Source: JAFGOG01 sp034429215 (GTDB taxonomy: Bacteria > Chloroflexota > Anaerolineae > JAAYZQ01). Taken from it: a stretch of DNA of 41,871 bases. Each line of letters starts with the position of its first letter. The stretch's first letter is position 1. Under the pieces are notes generated by a model. The model was not told where the DNA came from, did not search any database, and saw only the letters and a list, made by a program, of their open reading frames with translations. The position numbers and the translations under genes are program-made. Shown piece by piece: positions 33,181 to 40,618 of the stretch. Location: assembly GCA_034429215.1 (NCBI GenBank), contig DAOUGI010000065.1, positions 1-41,871 of the forward strand. The letters run 5' to 3'.

Positions 33181-33219
33181 AAAACGAAAAAGCCGCCGGG
33201 GCGGTAACCCCGGCGGCTT
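33181..33219 (-). terminator. Intrinsic terminator of the S1-DksA operon
   Basis: AAGCCGCCGGGG (33190-33201) pairs perfectly with 33208-33219 around a six-base loop; on the minus strand the stem runs into TTTTCGTTTT. A textbook rho-independent terminator, 11 bases after the DksA-family stop. Confidence 0.93.
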
Positions 33220-33229
33220 GGGTACAGCG

Positions 33230-33559
33230 CTATCGTTTTTGGGCACAGCCGATACACCGCTTGGTGTGCGGTAGGATAGCCAGCCGCGCCGGATCGATCG
33301 GCTGGCCGCAGATCTCGCACCGGCCGTAGCTGCCCTCTTCCGCCTTTTGCAGGGCTTCTTCCAGCGACAGGATCCGGTTCTCGACGCCCTGCTTCATCGC
33401 CAGGCACATCTCCCATTCGTAGATACTGGGATCGCCGGTGCCCAGGCCGTAGTCGCCTTTGCCTTCCAGGCGCTGTTTCTCCAGGCGATCGAGCTCGGCC
33501 CGAGCATCGTCCAGCTCCTGCTGCAAACGCTCTTTCAGACTCAACGTTTCTGTACTCAT
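33230..33559 (-). CDS. DksA/TraR-family zinc-finger protein
   Basis: 109 residues: an N-terminal coiled coil (LSLKERLQQELDDARAELDR) and a C4 zinc finger CEICGQPID...CIGC with the family pattern CxxC-x17-CxxC. DksA relatives enter the RNA polymerase secondary channel; short forms like this are also found as general regulators of unknown target. ATG 33559 follows GGAGGA; an in-frame GTG at 33589 overlaps the S1 stop (GTGA) and could add ten residues. Co-transcribed with the S1 gene. Confidence 0.9.
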   Translation of the reverse strand: MSTETLSLKERLQQELDDARAELDRLEKQRLEGKGDYGLGTGDPSIYEWEMCLAMKQGVENRILSLEEALQKAEEGSYGRCEICGQPIDPARLAILPHTKRCIGCAQKR

Positions 33560-33585
33560 CGTATCCTCCGCTTTCGCGGCCGGAC

Positions 33586-35343
33586 TCACCCCTCGACCAC
33601 CGAAAGATCGGTATCGGCGTCAGCCGACACCTCAACCACCTCGTCGGAGGCCAAGCTGCCGTCCGGCGTCTCAAGCTCGGTCCCCTCAAGAGGCATCTCG
33701 GGGGCAGCCTCCTCGACCGGCATTTCGGGCTCAACCACCTCGACCAGCATCTCGGGGGCAGCCTCCTCGACCAGTATCTCGGGGGCAGCCTCCTCGACCG
33801 GCATCTCGGGCTCAACCACCTCGACCAGCATCTCGGGGGCAGCTTCCTCAACCGGCATCTCGGGCTCAACCACCTCGATCAGCATCTCGGGGGCAGCCTC
33901 CTCGACCGGCATCTCGGGCTCGAACTCCTCAACCACCGGCTCGGCCATCGGCCGGGGCGGGGCTGTTTTCTCTTTCCTGGCCCCAGTCCGGGCTGCCCAC
34001 TCGCTCCACTCCGACTCGAGCACACGTTTCAGGCTCAATCCCAATCGCTTGCGCCGGCTATCGATGCGGATGATGCGCAACAACACCTGCTCGCCCCGCC
34101 TTACCACTTCCCGCGGATTGGAGACCGGATTGTCGGCCAGCTCTGAGATGTGAATCAGACCCTCGATGCCCGATTCGATCTCGGCAAAGGCGCCAAAGTC
34201 GGCGACGTTGGTGATCACCCCTTCCACCAACTGTCCCAATTCATAGTTGTCTTCGACCAACGCCCAGGGCTCGGGCTCCAGGCGCTTGCGGCTCAAGGCG
34301 ATCCGCTTGTGCTCTCGATCCAGATGGAGGACGATTACGTCTATCTCATCGCCGACGTGCAGCAGCTCTCTCGGATGGCGGAGACGCCGCCAGCTCAGCT
34401 CCGACAGATGGACCAAGCCGTCAGCGCCGCCAATGTCGACAAAGGCGCCAAAGGGGGACAGGCTGCTGACGACGCCATGTCGCACTTCGCCCTCCCGCAG
34501 CTCGTCAAGCAGGCGGTCGCGCTGCTGCTCGCGCCATTCGCGTTGGGCCTGGGTTGACGACAGGATCAGGCGATGCTTGTGCTGGTTGAGCTCGATGACT
34601 TTGACCTTTAGCCGCTCACCGACCATGCTCGACAGGCGCTCCAAGCGCTCCTCTGAGGTCATGGTTGGGCGAAAATCGGCTATCTGCGAAGCCGGGACAA
34701 AGCCCCGGATGCCGCCCAAGGGGATCACCAATCCGCCCTTGTTAAAGCCGACCACTTCCTCTTCCCAGACCTCACCGCTCTTGGCCAGCTCCTGAGCCCG
34801 CAGCCAGTCCTTTTCCTGGCGGGCCTGGTAAAGGGAGATCATCAAGTTGCCATCCTGGTCTTCGGGGCGCAACACGTACACCGGCACCTTGTCGCCCACC
34901 GACAGCTTGGCCAGAGCCTCGGGGCTCATCCGCTGCAGGTCAGCCAAGGGCACCTGTCCATCCCGCTTGGCGCCGACGTCGATGATGATCTCCTGGTCGG
35001 TGATGGCCAGGATAACCCCGGTCCGGATCTCGCCCCGCTTGGGCTGTTGATAATCCCAATCTTCAACAGGCAACCCGCCCATCTGGGAAGTCCCATGCTG
35101 CTGAGGAGCCGGGGTCCCAAACTGCTTTGGGGCCGGGGCCCCCCCGACCTGCTGCGGGGTCGGGACATCGACCTGCTGTGGGGTCGGGGCATCGACCTGC
35201 TGTGGGGTCGGGGCATCGACCTGCTGCGGGGCCAGGGCATCGACCTGCTGTGGGGCCGGGGTCTCATCCGCCGGCACAGGCACCACGTCGCCCACCTCCA
35301 TCGCAGGCATCTCCGGTTGATCACTGGGTTGGATCTCTGTCAT
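33586..35343 (-). CDS. S1-domain RNA-binding protein with repeat-rich tails (ribosomal protein S1-like)
   Basis: 585 residues. Four S1 OB-folds: ~105-175 (RGEIRTGVILAITDQEIIID), ~190-265 (GLVIPLGGIRGFVPASQIAD), ~280-355 (SSLSPFGAFVDIGGADGLVH) and ~370-445 (NVADFGAFAEIESGIEGLIH). The N-terminal ~85 residues carry a PQQVDAPT-type octad repeat, and the C-terminal ~110 residues a strongly acidic nonad repeat (PEMPVEEAA / PEMLVEVVE). The domain set fits bacterial ribosomal protein S1 of Chloroflexota or Actinobacteria (four S1 domains); the acidic tail is an unusual extra. ATG 35343 has GAGGAGA upstream; the longer frame to 35487 runs through the leader hairpins and is rejected. Consensus promoter and structured 190-base leader, so autoregulation is plausible. 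Confidence 0.92.
   Translation of the reverse strand: MTEIQPSDQPEMPAMEVGDVVPVPADETPAPQQVDALAPQQVDAPTPQQVDAPTPQQVDVPTPQQVGGAPAPKQFGTPAPQQHGTSQMGGLPVEDWDYQQPKRGEIRTGVILAITDQEIIIDVGAKRDGQVPLADLQRMSPEALAKLSVGDKVPVYVLRPEDQDGNLMISLYQARQEKDWLRAQELAKSGEVWEEEVVGFNKGGLVIPLGGIRGFVPASQIADFRPTMTSEERLERLSSMVGERLKVKVIELNQHKHRLILSSTQAQREWREQQRDRLLDELREGEVRHGVVSSLSPFGAFVDIGGADGLVHLSELSWRRLRHPRELLHVGDEIDVIVLHLDREHKRIALSRKRLEPEPWALVEDNYELGQLVEGVITNVADFGAFAEIESGIEGLIHISELADNPVSNPREVVRRGEQVLLRIIRIDSRRKRLGLSLKRVLESEWSEWAARTGARKEKTAPPRPMAEPVVEEFEPEMPVEEAAPEMLIEVVEPEMPVEEAAPEMLVEVVEPEMPVEEAAPEILVEEAAPEMLVEVVEPEMPVEEAAPEMPLEGTELETPDGSLASDEVVEVSADADTDLSVVEG
33676..33918 (-). repeat. 27-bp coding tandem repeat (acidic nonapeptide) in the S1 gene
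   Basis: Nine consecutive 27-base units encode PEMPVEEAA or PEMLVEVVE variants, alternating so that the better period is 54 bases. DNA copies are nearly identical, so copy number may vary between strains. The tail is predicted disordered and highly acidic. Confidence 0.9.
35143..35262 (-). repeat. 24-bp coding tandem repeat (octapeptide) at the S1 N terminus
   Basis: About five 24-base units encode PQQVDAPT variants (residues ~28-67), with nearly identical DNA in the middle copies. The encoded region is Pro/Gln-rich and probably disordered. Confidence 0.88.
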
Positions 35344-35390
35344 GAACGGTCTCCTCACACCCAAAATTGCCCCTGCATCCAGATAACATA

Positions 35391-35505
35391 AGACTCGGCT
35401 ACCTGCCCGCCAAGCACAAATCAGGATGGAAGCCGAGTCTGTTACGTCAGCTTCTCCGCTCGCGGAGCGCAACCACACCGAGCCCAAAACCGCTCCAGGG
35501 CTCGG
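35391..35505 (-). promoter_or_regulatory. Structured 5' leader of the S1 gene (three hairpins)
   Basis: In transcript order: hairpin A, CCGAGCCC/GGGCTCGG (35505-35498 with 35485-35478); hairpin B, CTCCGC/GCGGAG (35467-35454); hairpin C, AGACTCGGCT/AGCCGAGTCT (35440-35431 with 35400-35391). The last ends ~35 bases before the SD. Arms of A and C share CTCGG/CCGAG, so alternative pairing is possible. The 35344-35669 stretch otherwise holds only the S1 promoter and the trmD promoter region. Confidence 0.7.
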
Positions 35506-35537
35506 ATCTCAATTGTCCTGGAAACAAAAGTGAAACT

Positions 35538-35566
35538 ATTATACACTATTTAGGGGATGCTGTCAA
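35538..35566 (-). promoter_or_regulatory. Consensus promoter of the S1-DksA operon
   Basis: Minus strand TTGACA (35566-35561), 17 bases, TATAAT (35543-35538): perfect consensus, as expected for a highly expressed ribosomal gene. Confidence 0.9.
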
Positions 35567-35620
35567 CAAACGACAAACAGGCAGGCAGGCAGATCGATGA
35601 CCGATTTGCTCATTTGCCGA

Positions 35621-35650
35621 TTCGCTGATTTTTATGCAATGTGTTACAAT
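35621..35650 (+). promoter_or_regulatory. Tentative promoter of trmD
   Basis: TACAAT (35645-35650) is a fair -10 preceded at 18 bases by TTCGCT, a poor -35. It lies 20 bases before the GTG start, diverging from the S1 promoter. Confidence 0.35.
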
Positions 35651-35669
35651 CTGCGGGAGGAGAGGGGCT

Positions 35670-36473
35670 GTGGCAATTCACTTTGACATCCTGACCTTGT
35701 TTCCCGGCCTGTTCGCCGGGGTGTTCGACGAGAGCATTGTCAAGCGCGCCCGTGAGGCAGGCCTGGTGACGATTTCGCTGCACAATATCCGGGATTATGC
35801 CACAGGCCGCCACCGGATCACCGACGACACGCCGTACGGCGGCGGCGGCGGGATGGTCATGAAGCCGGAGCCGGTCGCCGCCGCTATCGAGGCGGTGCTT
35901 GGCGAGGCGCAGGGCAGTGTGCCGGTGGTGCTCCTGACGCCGCAGGGGCGGCTGTTCAACCACCAAATCGCCCGCGAGCTGTCGGGCCAGCGGCGGCTGC
36001 TTTTGTTGTGCGGCCGTTACGAGGGGGTGGACGAGCGGGTCCGAGAGCTGCTGGTGACCGATGAGATCTCGATCGGTGATTATGTCTTGTCGGGTGGTGA
36101 GGTGCCGGCGATGGTCATCGTCGAAGCGGTGGCGCGCATGATCCCGGGCGCGCTGGGCGATCCGGGCGCTACGTTCGAAGACTCGCACGCCGAGGGCCTG
36201 CTGGAATACCCGCACTATACCCGGCCAACTGTTTTCCGGGGCTGCGCCGTCCCGGAGGTTCTGCTGTCGGGCAACCACGCCGAGATCGTGCGCTGGCGGC
36301 GGCGCCAGGCGCTGCGCCGGACCCGGCAGCGCCGCCCCGACCTGCTGCACCAGGCCCGCCTGTCGGCGGAGGACCTGACCTATGTGCGGCAGTTGGAGGA
36401 GGAGAACAAAACCAACCCCTCGCAGGTTGCCTCTCCTGATGATCCGTGCTATAATTCGGGTGGTCACTCATAG
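35670..36473 (+). CDS. trmD: tRNA (guanine37-N1)-methyltransferase
   Basis: SAM-dependent SPOUT enzyme methylating G37 of tRNAs reading CNN codons, preventing +1 frameshifts. Motifs: FDILTLFPGLFAGVFDESIV, RDYATGRHRITDDTPYGGGG, LLLCGRYEGVDERV, DEISIGDYVLSGGEVPAM (trefoil knot), YPHYTRPTVFRG and LLSGNHAEIVRWRR. 267 residues with a short extra C-terminal tail. GTG 35670 follows GGAGGAGAGG and gives the normal N terminus; an in-frame ATG at 35634 upstream of that SD is rejected. Followed after 17 bases by the LCP gene. Confidence 0.96.
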   Translation: MAIHFDILTLFPGLFAGVFDESIVKRAREAGLVTISLHNIRDYATGRHRITDDTPYGGGGGMVMKPEPVAAAIEAVLGEAQGSVPVVLLTPQGRLFNHQIARELSGQRRLLLLCGRYEGVDERVRELLVTDEISIGDYVLSGGEVPAMVIVEAVARMIPGALGDPGATFEDSHAEGLLEYPHYTRPTVFRGCAVPEVLLSGNHAEIVRWRRRQALRRTRQRRPDLLHQARLSAEDLTYVRQLEEENKTNPSQVASPDDPCYNSGGHS

Positions 36474-36490
36474 AGGCTGTAGAAAAGAAG

Positions 36491-38212
36491 ATGAAATCCG
36501 CCAAGATCACACCTGTTAAGAGCGGTCCGCCAGCCAGCCGCCCCCGCTTTGATTGGCTGACGCTATTGATGATCTTTGCTGCCTTGGTCCTGGTCGCCGC
36601 AATGGCGGCTATCGGCGTCGACCTGTGGCTATCGAGAGCGTCCGACAAGCCGGTGGCCGAAGCGCTGGGGCTGACTCAGCCGACCGCCAGTCCAACGGAA
36701 ACGCCAACGGCGATGCCGTCCCCTTCTCCAGCTCCGACCGAGCCCCTAACACCGACGCTGACACCGACCGCCGTCACGCCGCAGCCGTGCGTTCCACCCG
36801 ACGACTGGACGATCCACCTCGTCGAGGAAGGCAACACCCTCTACTCACTGGGCCGGCGCTACGGCACCGACGTCTATACGCTCAAGCTGGTGAACTGTCT
36901 GAACACGGACACTATCTTTATCGGCCAGCGGCTGTACGTGCCCGGTCCGCCGCCGACGGCAGTGGTCACGCCCACGGAGATCGCAGCGCAACAGACGCCC
37001 ACGCCAACCCTGCCGGTCACGACGACCGTTTCGACGCCCAGGCCGGGCGCCTCGGGCACGCCGGTCAGCGGCGCAGTCGGCGACCTCGGCGGCCAGCCCA
37101 TGCCAGTGCCAACTGCCACGCCGACCGCGGCCTTTCAGGTCAACATTCCGAGCGGCAATGTCAATATCATCCTGCTCGGCTCTGACAAGCGGCCCACCGG
37201 CAAAGCATGGCGCACCGACAGCATGATCGTTGTCTCGATCGATCGGGCCGAACGGGTGGTCCGCCTGCTGTCGATCCCGCGCGATCTGTGGGTTTATATC
37301 CCCGACCACGGTTACAACCGGGTCAACACCGCCGACCTGTGGGGCGAGCTGGCGAAAGCGGGGGGCGGCGCGGAGCGGGTGAAACAGACGATCTATCAGA
37401 ACCTGGGCATCCCGATCGATTATTACATCCGGGTGGACTTTCAGGGCTTTATGAAGATCATCGACACGGTCGGCGGCGTCGACATTGACGTAGAATGCGC
37501 ACTGCCGGACATCAACCTATTGCCGGGAATACACCACATGAACGGCGAGGAGGCGCTGCGCTACGCCCGGTCGCGCAAGAGCACGAACGACTTTGACCGG
37601 GGACGCCGGCAGCGCAAGGTGGTGATGGCCCTGTGGGACCAGGCGCTCACGCTTGACGTGGTGCCCCGACTGCCCCAGTTGTGGCTGACGATGTCCGACT
37701 CGTTCAAGACCGATCTGCCCCTCGAGGAGGTGATCAACCTGGCCTACCTGGGGACCACGATCGAACGCCAGAGGATCCGCAGCAAAGCGATCGACGCCAG
37801 CATGGTCCAGAGCTGGACCACGCCCGAAGGGGCGGCGGTCCTCCTGCCCCGCGAGGCGGAGATCCGGGCTGCGTTGGAGAGCTTTTACGGCCCATTGGAC
37901 ATGGCGGCGATAGACGCCGGAAAGCAGGTCCGCATCCAGGTGCTGAACGGCTGGCCACGGAGCGAGGCCGAGCAGTTGGCCGCGGCCGCCCTGCGCTGGG
38001 ATGGGTACAAGGTTGTGGGCACCGGCCTGGACGCGCGGCAGGATGTGGCCAAGACCGAGATCACTGTTTACAACGGGGACCAAGCACGCGGCGAGCAGAT
38101 CGCCCGGTTTCTGGGAGTGCCCCTGACCTCCGTCAAGCTCCAGCCCGACCCATCGCGGCTGGCCGACGTGCAGGTGATCCTCGGCGCCGATTACAACCCG
38201 TGCAGTCATTAG
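36491..38212 (+). CDS. LytR-CpsA-Psr (LCP) family protein with LysM and LytR_C domains
   Basis: 573 residues. Cytoplasmic start, one TM (~22-46), Thr/Pro-rich linker, a LysM domain (~106-150: IHLVEEGNTLYSLGRRYGTD), a second TP-rich linker, the LCP core (~225-400: NIILLGSDKRPTGKAWRTDS, RLLSIPRDLWVYIPDHG, FDRGRRQRKVV) and a C-terminal LytR_C domain (~470-570: IQVLNGWPRSEAEQLAAAAL). LCP enzymes transfer lipid-linked polymers onto cell-wall glycans, using the conserved Arg and Asp seen here. The LysM-LCP combination in one chain is uncommon. The WecA-type gene further downstream would make a suitable undecaprenyl-linked donor, so the two may act together. Confidence 0.93.
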   Translation: MKSAKITPVKSGPPASRPRFDWLTLLMIFAALVLVAAMAAIGVDLWLSRASDKPVAEALGLTQPTASPTETPTAMPSPSPAPTEPLTPTLTPTAVTPQPCVPPDDWTIHLVEEGNTLYSLGRRYGTDVYTLKLVNCLNTDTIFIGQRLYVPGPPPTAVVTPTEIAAQQTPTPTLPVTTTVSTPRPGASGTPVSGAVGDLGGQPMPVPTATPTAAFQVNIPSGNVNIILLGSDKRPTGKAWRTDSMIVVSIDRAERVVRLLSIPRDLWVYIPDHGYNRVNTADLWGELAKAGGGAERVKQTIYQNLGIPIDYYIRVDFQGFMKIIDTVGGVDIDVECALPDINLLPGIHHMNGEEALRYARSRKSTNDFDRGRRQRKVVMALWDQALTLDVVPRLPQLWLTMSDSFKTDLPLEEVINLAYLGTTIERQRIRSKAIDASMVQSWTTPEGAAVLLPREAEIRAALESFYGPLDMAAIDAGKQVRIQVLNGWPRSEAEQLAAAALRWDGYKVVGTGLDARQDVAKTEITVYNGDQARGEQIARFLGVPLTSVKLQPDPSRLADVQVILGADYNPCSH

Positions 38213-38225
38213 GCGGCGCCTGGAT

Positions 38226-38275
38226 CACGAACAACGCGAAAGAACGCGAAATACACGAAAAACGGCGCGAATGAA
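38226..38275. repeat. Degenerate ~10-bp tandem repeat (CRCGAA core)
   Basis: Five successive units, each starting CACGAA or CGCGAA and spaced 9-12 bases, lie directly after the LCP gene stop. Similar CACGAA-type arrays occur between genes in many environmental genomes; no function known. Confidence 0.6.
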
Positions 38276-38292
38276 TTCGCAGCCTGGTGTGA

Positions 38293-38335
38293 GAAACGCG
38301 TTTCCCCTGAAGAGGAACTGGGTGAAACGCGTTCA
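38293..38335. promoter_or_regulatory. Pair of AACGCGTT palindromes
   Basis: GAAACGCGTTTC (38293-38304) is a perfect palindrome and GTGAAACGCGTTCAC-like sequence (38322-38336) a near-perfect one. Their centres are 31 bases apart, three helical turns. They resemble LacI-family operators. They can also pair with each other into one long hairpin, so a terminator for the LCP gene is an alternative. No clear promoter hexamers are seen here. Confidence 0.5.
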
Positions 38336-38398
38336 CTTTGGCGATTTGGCCGGTGAACTCGCTCGAAAAGGCCGATCGAGCAGAAGGAGGCAAGATCG

Positions 38399-38731
38399 AT
38401 GACAGAACGTACGGTTGACAAGGACGGCCCCATCCTGGTCGAGTTTGCGTTAGCGCCGGGCGTGCGGGGGATCGGCCGCATGTCGGCGGCCGACCTGGCA
38501 AAGAGGTCGGCCGAGGCGGTCGAGGCGGCCATGGACACGATCAAGGCGATGGCCCGGCGCATCGGCGCCCTGTACGAGGAGATGCCCCACGAAATCACCC
38601 AGATCGAGATCGATTTCGGCGTCAAGCTCGACGTCGAGGCCGGCGCACTGCTGGCCAAGGCAGGCGGCGAGGCCAGCCTTAACGTGACGCTGACCTGGGA
38701 GCGGCCGGTGAAGGCAACGAAAGGCAAGTAG
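38399..38731 (+). CDS. Trypco1 (CU044_2847-like) domain protein
   Basis: 110 residues. The pattern ILVEFALAPGVRGIGR, then a helix of ~35 residues (SAEAVEAAMDTIKAMARRIG), then MPHEITQIEIDFGVKLDVEA and a final beta strand LNVTLTW fits the trypsin-co-occurring domain 1 family. In the literature this domain is linked to trypsin-like proteases and NTPases in predicted conflict or signalling systems. Here it stands alone, with no protease or STAND NTPase nearby. AAGGAGG lies 8 bases before ATG. Family call made from memory of the consensus. Confidence 0.75.
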   Translation: MTERTVDKDGPILVEFALAPGVRGIGRMSAADLAKRSAEAVEAAMDTIKAMARRIGALYEEMPHEITQIEIDFGVKLDVEAGALLAKAGGEASLNVTLTWERPVKATKGK

Positions 38732-38751
38732 GCGGGCGAAAGCCAACTATC

Positions 38752-39789
38752 ATGGCGATCTGGCCGTTTGTGGTGGTGTTCGTGGCGGCGCTGGCCGTCG
38801 CGCTGGCGGCGACGCCGCTGGCGGGGGCATGGGGGCGGCGTCGAGGGCTGGTGGACGAGCCCGGGCCGCGCCGATGGCACCGGGGGGCGATCCCCCGCAC
38901 CGGCGGGATCGCGCTGTTCGCCGGGTTCATGGCCGCGGCGCTGCTGGCGCAGTGGCTGCCGGTACCCCGCCAGGACGCTAAGGAGCTGACGCGTTTTCTG
39001 GGGATCGCGATAGGCTGCACCTTTCTGTTCATCATCGGGCTGATCGACGACAAGGTGGAGCTAAGGCCGGGCCCGCAATACCTGGCTCAGGCCGCGGCCG
39101 GGATAATCGCCATCGTCTGCCTGGTGTTTATCGAGCGGGTGATGAACCCGTTCACCGACCAGATCCAGGTCTTTCCCTACTGGTTTACGGTGGCTTTTAC
39201 GCTGATGTGGATCATGGGCATGATCAACACCGTCAATTTTTTGGACGGGCTGGACGGGCTGGCGACGGGGGTGGCGGCCATTGTCAGCGCCGTGCTGGCG
39301 GTGCACATGCTGCGCGAAGGGCAGTACAGCGTGGCGCTGCTGCCGCTGGCGCTGCTGGGGGCGACGTTAGGCTTTTTGCCGTTCAATTTCCACCCGGCGC
39401 GGGTGTTCATGGGCAGCTCGGGGGCGCTGGTAGTGGGCTATGCCATTGCCACGTTGGGGATCGCCGCAGGGGCCAAGCTGGCGCTGGTGCTGCTGGTGCT
39501 GAGCATCCCGATCGTCGACGTGGCGTGGCTGATGATCAACCGGCTGCGGACCGGGCGGTCGATCGGTCACGCCGACCGGCAGCACCTCCACTACCGGCTG
39601 CTCGACCTGGGGCTGAGCCAGCGGCAGGTGGTGGCGCTGTACTATGCCTACTGCGCCATCCTGGGGGTGGTGGCGCTGGCGGTCAACTCGCGCCTGCTGA
39701 AGCTGGGGATGCTGGTGGGGCTGGGGCTGGCGACGATCCTGTTTCTGAGCTGGCTGGCGCGGCGCACGGAAAAGCACGACACGGATTAG
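38752..39789 (+). CDS. Undecaprenyl-phosphate sugar-1-phosphate transferase (WecA/TagO/MraY family)
   Basis: 345 residues, about ten TMs. Motifs: RRWHRGAIPRTGGIALF, GLIDDKVELRPGPQYLAQ (catalytic Asp pair), NTVNFLDGLDGLATG (Asp motif) and HADRQHLHYRLLDLGLS (the cytoplasmic His loop of the WecA/TagO branch). It transfers a sugar 1-phosphate, probably GlcNAc-1-P, to undecaprenyl phosphate, starting a cell-envelope polymer. It lies 20 bases after the Trypco1 gene. MraY proper is less likely from the His loop. Confidence 0.93.
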   Translation: MAIWPFVVVFVAALAVALAATPLAGAWGRRRGLVDEPGPRRWHRGAIPRTGGIALFAGFMAAALLAQWLPVPRQDAKELTRFLGIAIGCTFLFIIGLIDDKVELRPGPQYLAQAAAGIIAIVCLVFIERVMNPFTDQIQVFPYWFTVAFTLMWIMGMINTVNFLDGLDGLATGVAAIVSAVLAVHMLREGQYSVALLPLALLGATLGFLPFNFHPARVFMGSSGALVVGYAIATLGIAAGAKLALVLLVLSIPIVDVAWLMINRLRTGRSIGHADRQHLHYRLLDLGLSQRQVVALYYAYCAILGVVALAVNSRLLKLGMLVGLGLATILFLSWLARRTEKHDTD

Positions 39790-39810
39790 ACACGGATGGT
39801 GTATTGCACG

Positions 39811-39831
39811 GGGGCGCGGTGTCCGCGCCCC
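39811..39831 (+). terminator. GC-rich hairpin after the WecA-type gene
   Basis: GGGGCGCGG and CCGCGCCCC pair perfectly around TGT between two convergent genes. Only a short T-run follows (GGGTTT), so it is a plausible, possibly bidirectional, weak terminator. Confidence 0.5.
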
Positions 39832-39856
39832 TATGGGTTTCCGGCGGCCGCAGGGA

Positions 39857-40618
39857 TCAGCGGGGCTTGAGGGCGCCGGTGAGCAGGCCCAGCAGGCCGA
39901 TGACCAGCATGAAGACGGCGTCGACGGCCAGGGTCAGGGTGAAGGCCGAGGCGAGGTAGGCGGCAAAGGCGCTGACCCCATTGACGATGGCCGGCGGAAC
40001 GTTGGGCAAGCCGACGACGATCACGGCCACGACGGCGACAATCCCCACAAAGATCAGCACCGGCAGCACCTGCTGCATGTCTGCCTCACTGGGCAGCATG
40101 GCACTGGATACGGCAAAGATCAGGTAAAGCCACAGCCAAATGTCGGGCACGCGGAGCAGGTCGCCCAGCCCGGCCAGAAAACCGTCCAGCCCCTGGGCGG
40201 TCAGCTCGCCCACACCCAACACATGGGCGCCGATCAAGAAGATGACGGTGGAACCGGACAGCAGCGGGGCCAGGCCGATCAGGCTGGAACGCAGCGGGTC
40301 AACCTTGGCGGTCTGGACTGAGCCGAGCGTCACTTTGCCGCCGCGCTGTGACTTGGTCGCCGGGCCGAGGGTGGGCAGGCTGGCCGGGACGCCCAACAGC
40401 AAGGCCATCAGCCAATGGCTCAGCTCGTGCAGGGCAACGCCGGGCAGGATCAGCGCAAAGTAGACCCACAACACGACATCCGGATCGTTGAGCCAGCGCA
40501 AGCCGAGGATTTGCAAATGGAGGGTGAGCCAGCGGGTGACCCACAGCAGGAGCAGCAGGGTGACGACCATGGTCGCCACAGCCAGCCAGGGGCTCATGGC
40601 CGCCGGTTCGCTAGTCAT
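39857..40618 (-). CDS. Integral membrane protein with HExxH motif (M50-like)
   Basis: 253 residues, 5-6 TMs. VALHELSHWLMALLLG at residues 61-76 places HExxH within a membrane helix, as in site-2-protease-like M50 families; SSAMLPSEADMQQ (~165) may provide the third metal ligand (Asp). An intramembrane zinc protease or a chaperone-like relative is the best guess. Start at ATG 40618, which overlaps the end of the phosphoesterase gene by 8 bases; the longer frame to 40690 is antisense-like in composition and rejected. Confidence 0.75.
   Translation of the reverse strand: MTSEPAAMSPWLAVATMVVTLLLLLWVTRWLTLHLQILGLRWLNDPDVVLWVYFALILPGVALHELSHWLMALLLGVPASLPTLGPATKSQRGGKVTLGSVQTAKVDPLRSSLIGLAPLLSGSTVIFLIGAHVLGVGELTAQGLDGFLAGLGDLLRVPDIWLWLYLIFAVSSAMLPSEADMQQVLPVLIFVGIVAVVAVIVVGLPNVPPAIVNGVSAFAAYLASAFTLTLAVDAVFMLVIGLLGLLTGALKPR

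Noticed and set aside
33060..33869. Upstream extension of the phosphorylase frame (270 codons)
   Set aside because: It crosses an intrinsic terminator, the glgP promoter and the DksA gene, and encodes Arg-rich repeats that are merely the S1 repeat DNA read in another frame.
33459..34153. Plus-strand frames with regular PPRPASRAQ- or SISGAASST-type repeats
   Set aside because: They are reverse-strand readings of the S1 acidic repeat. No SD or homology supports them.
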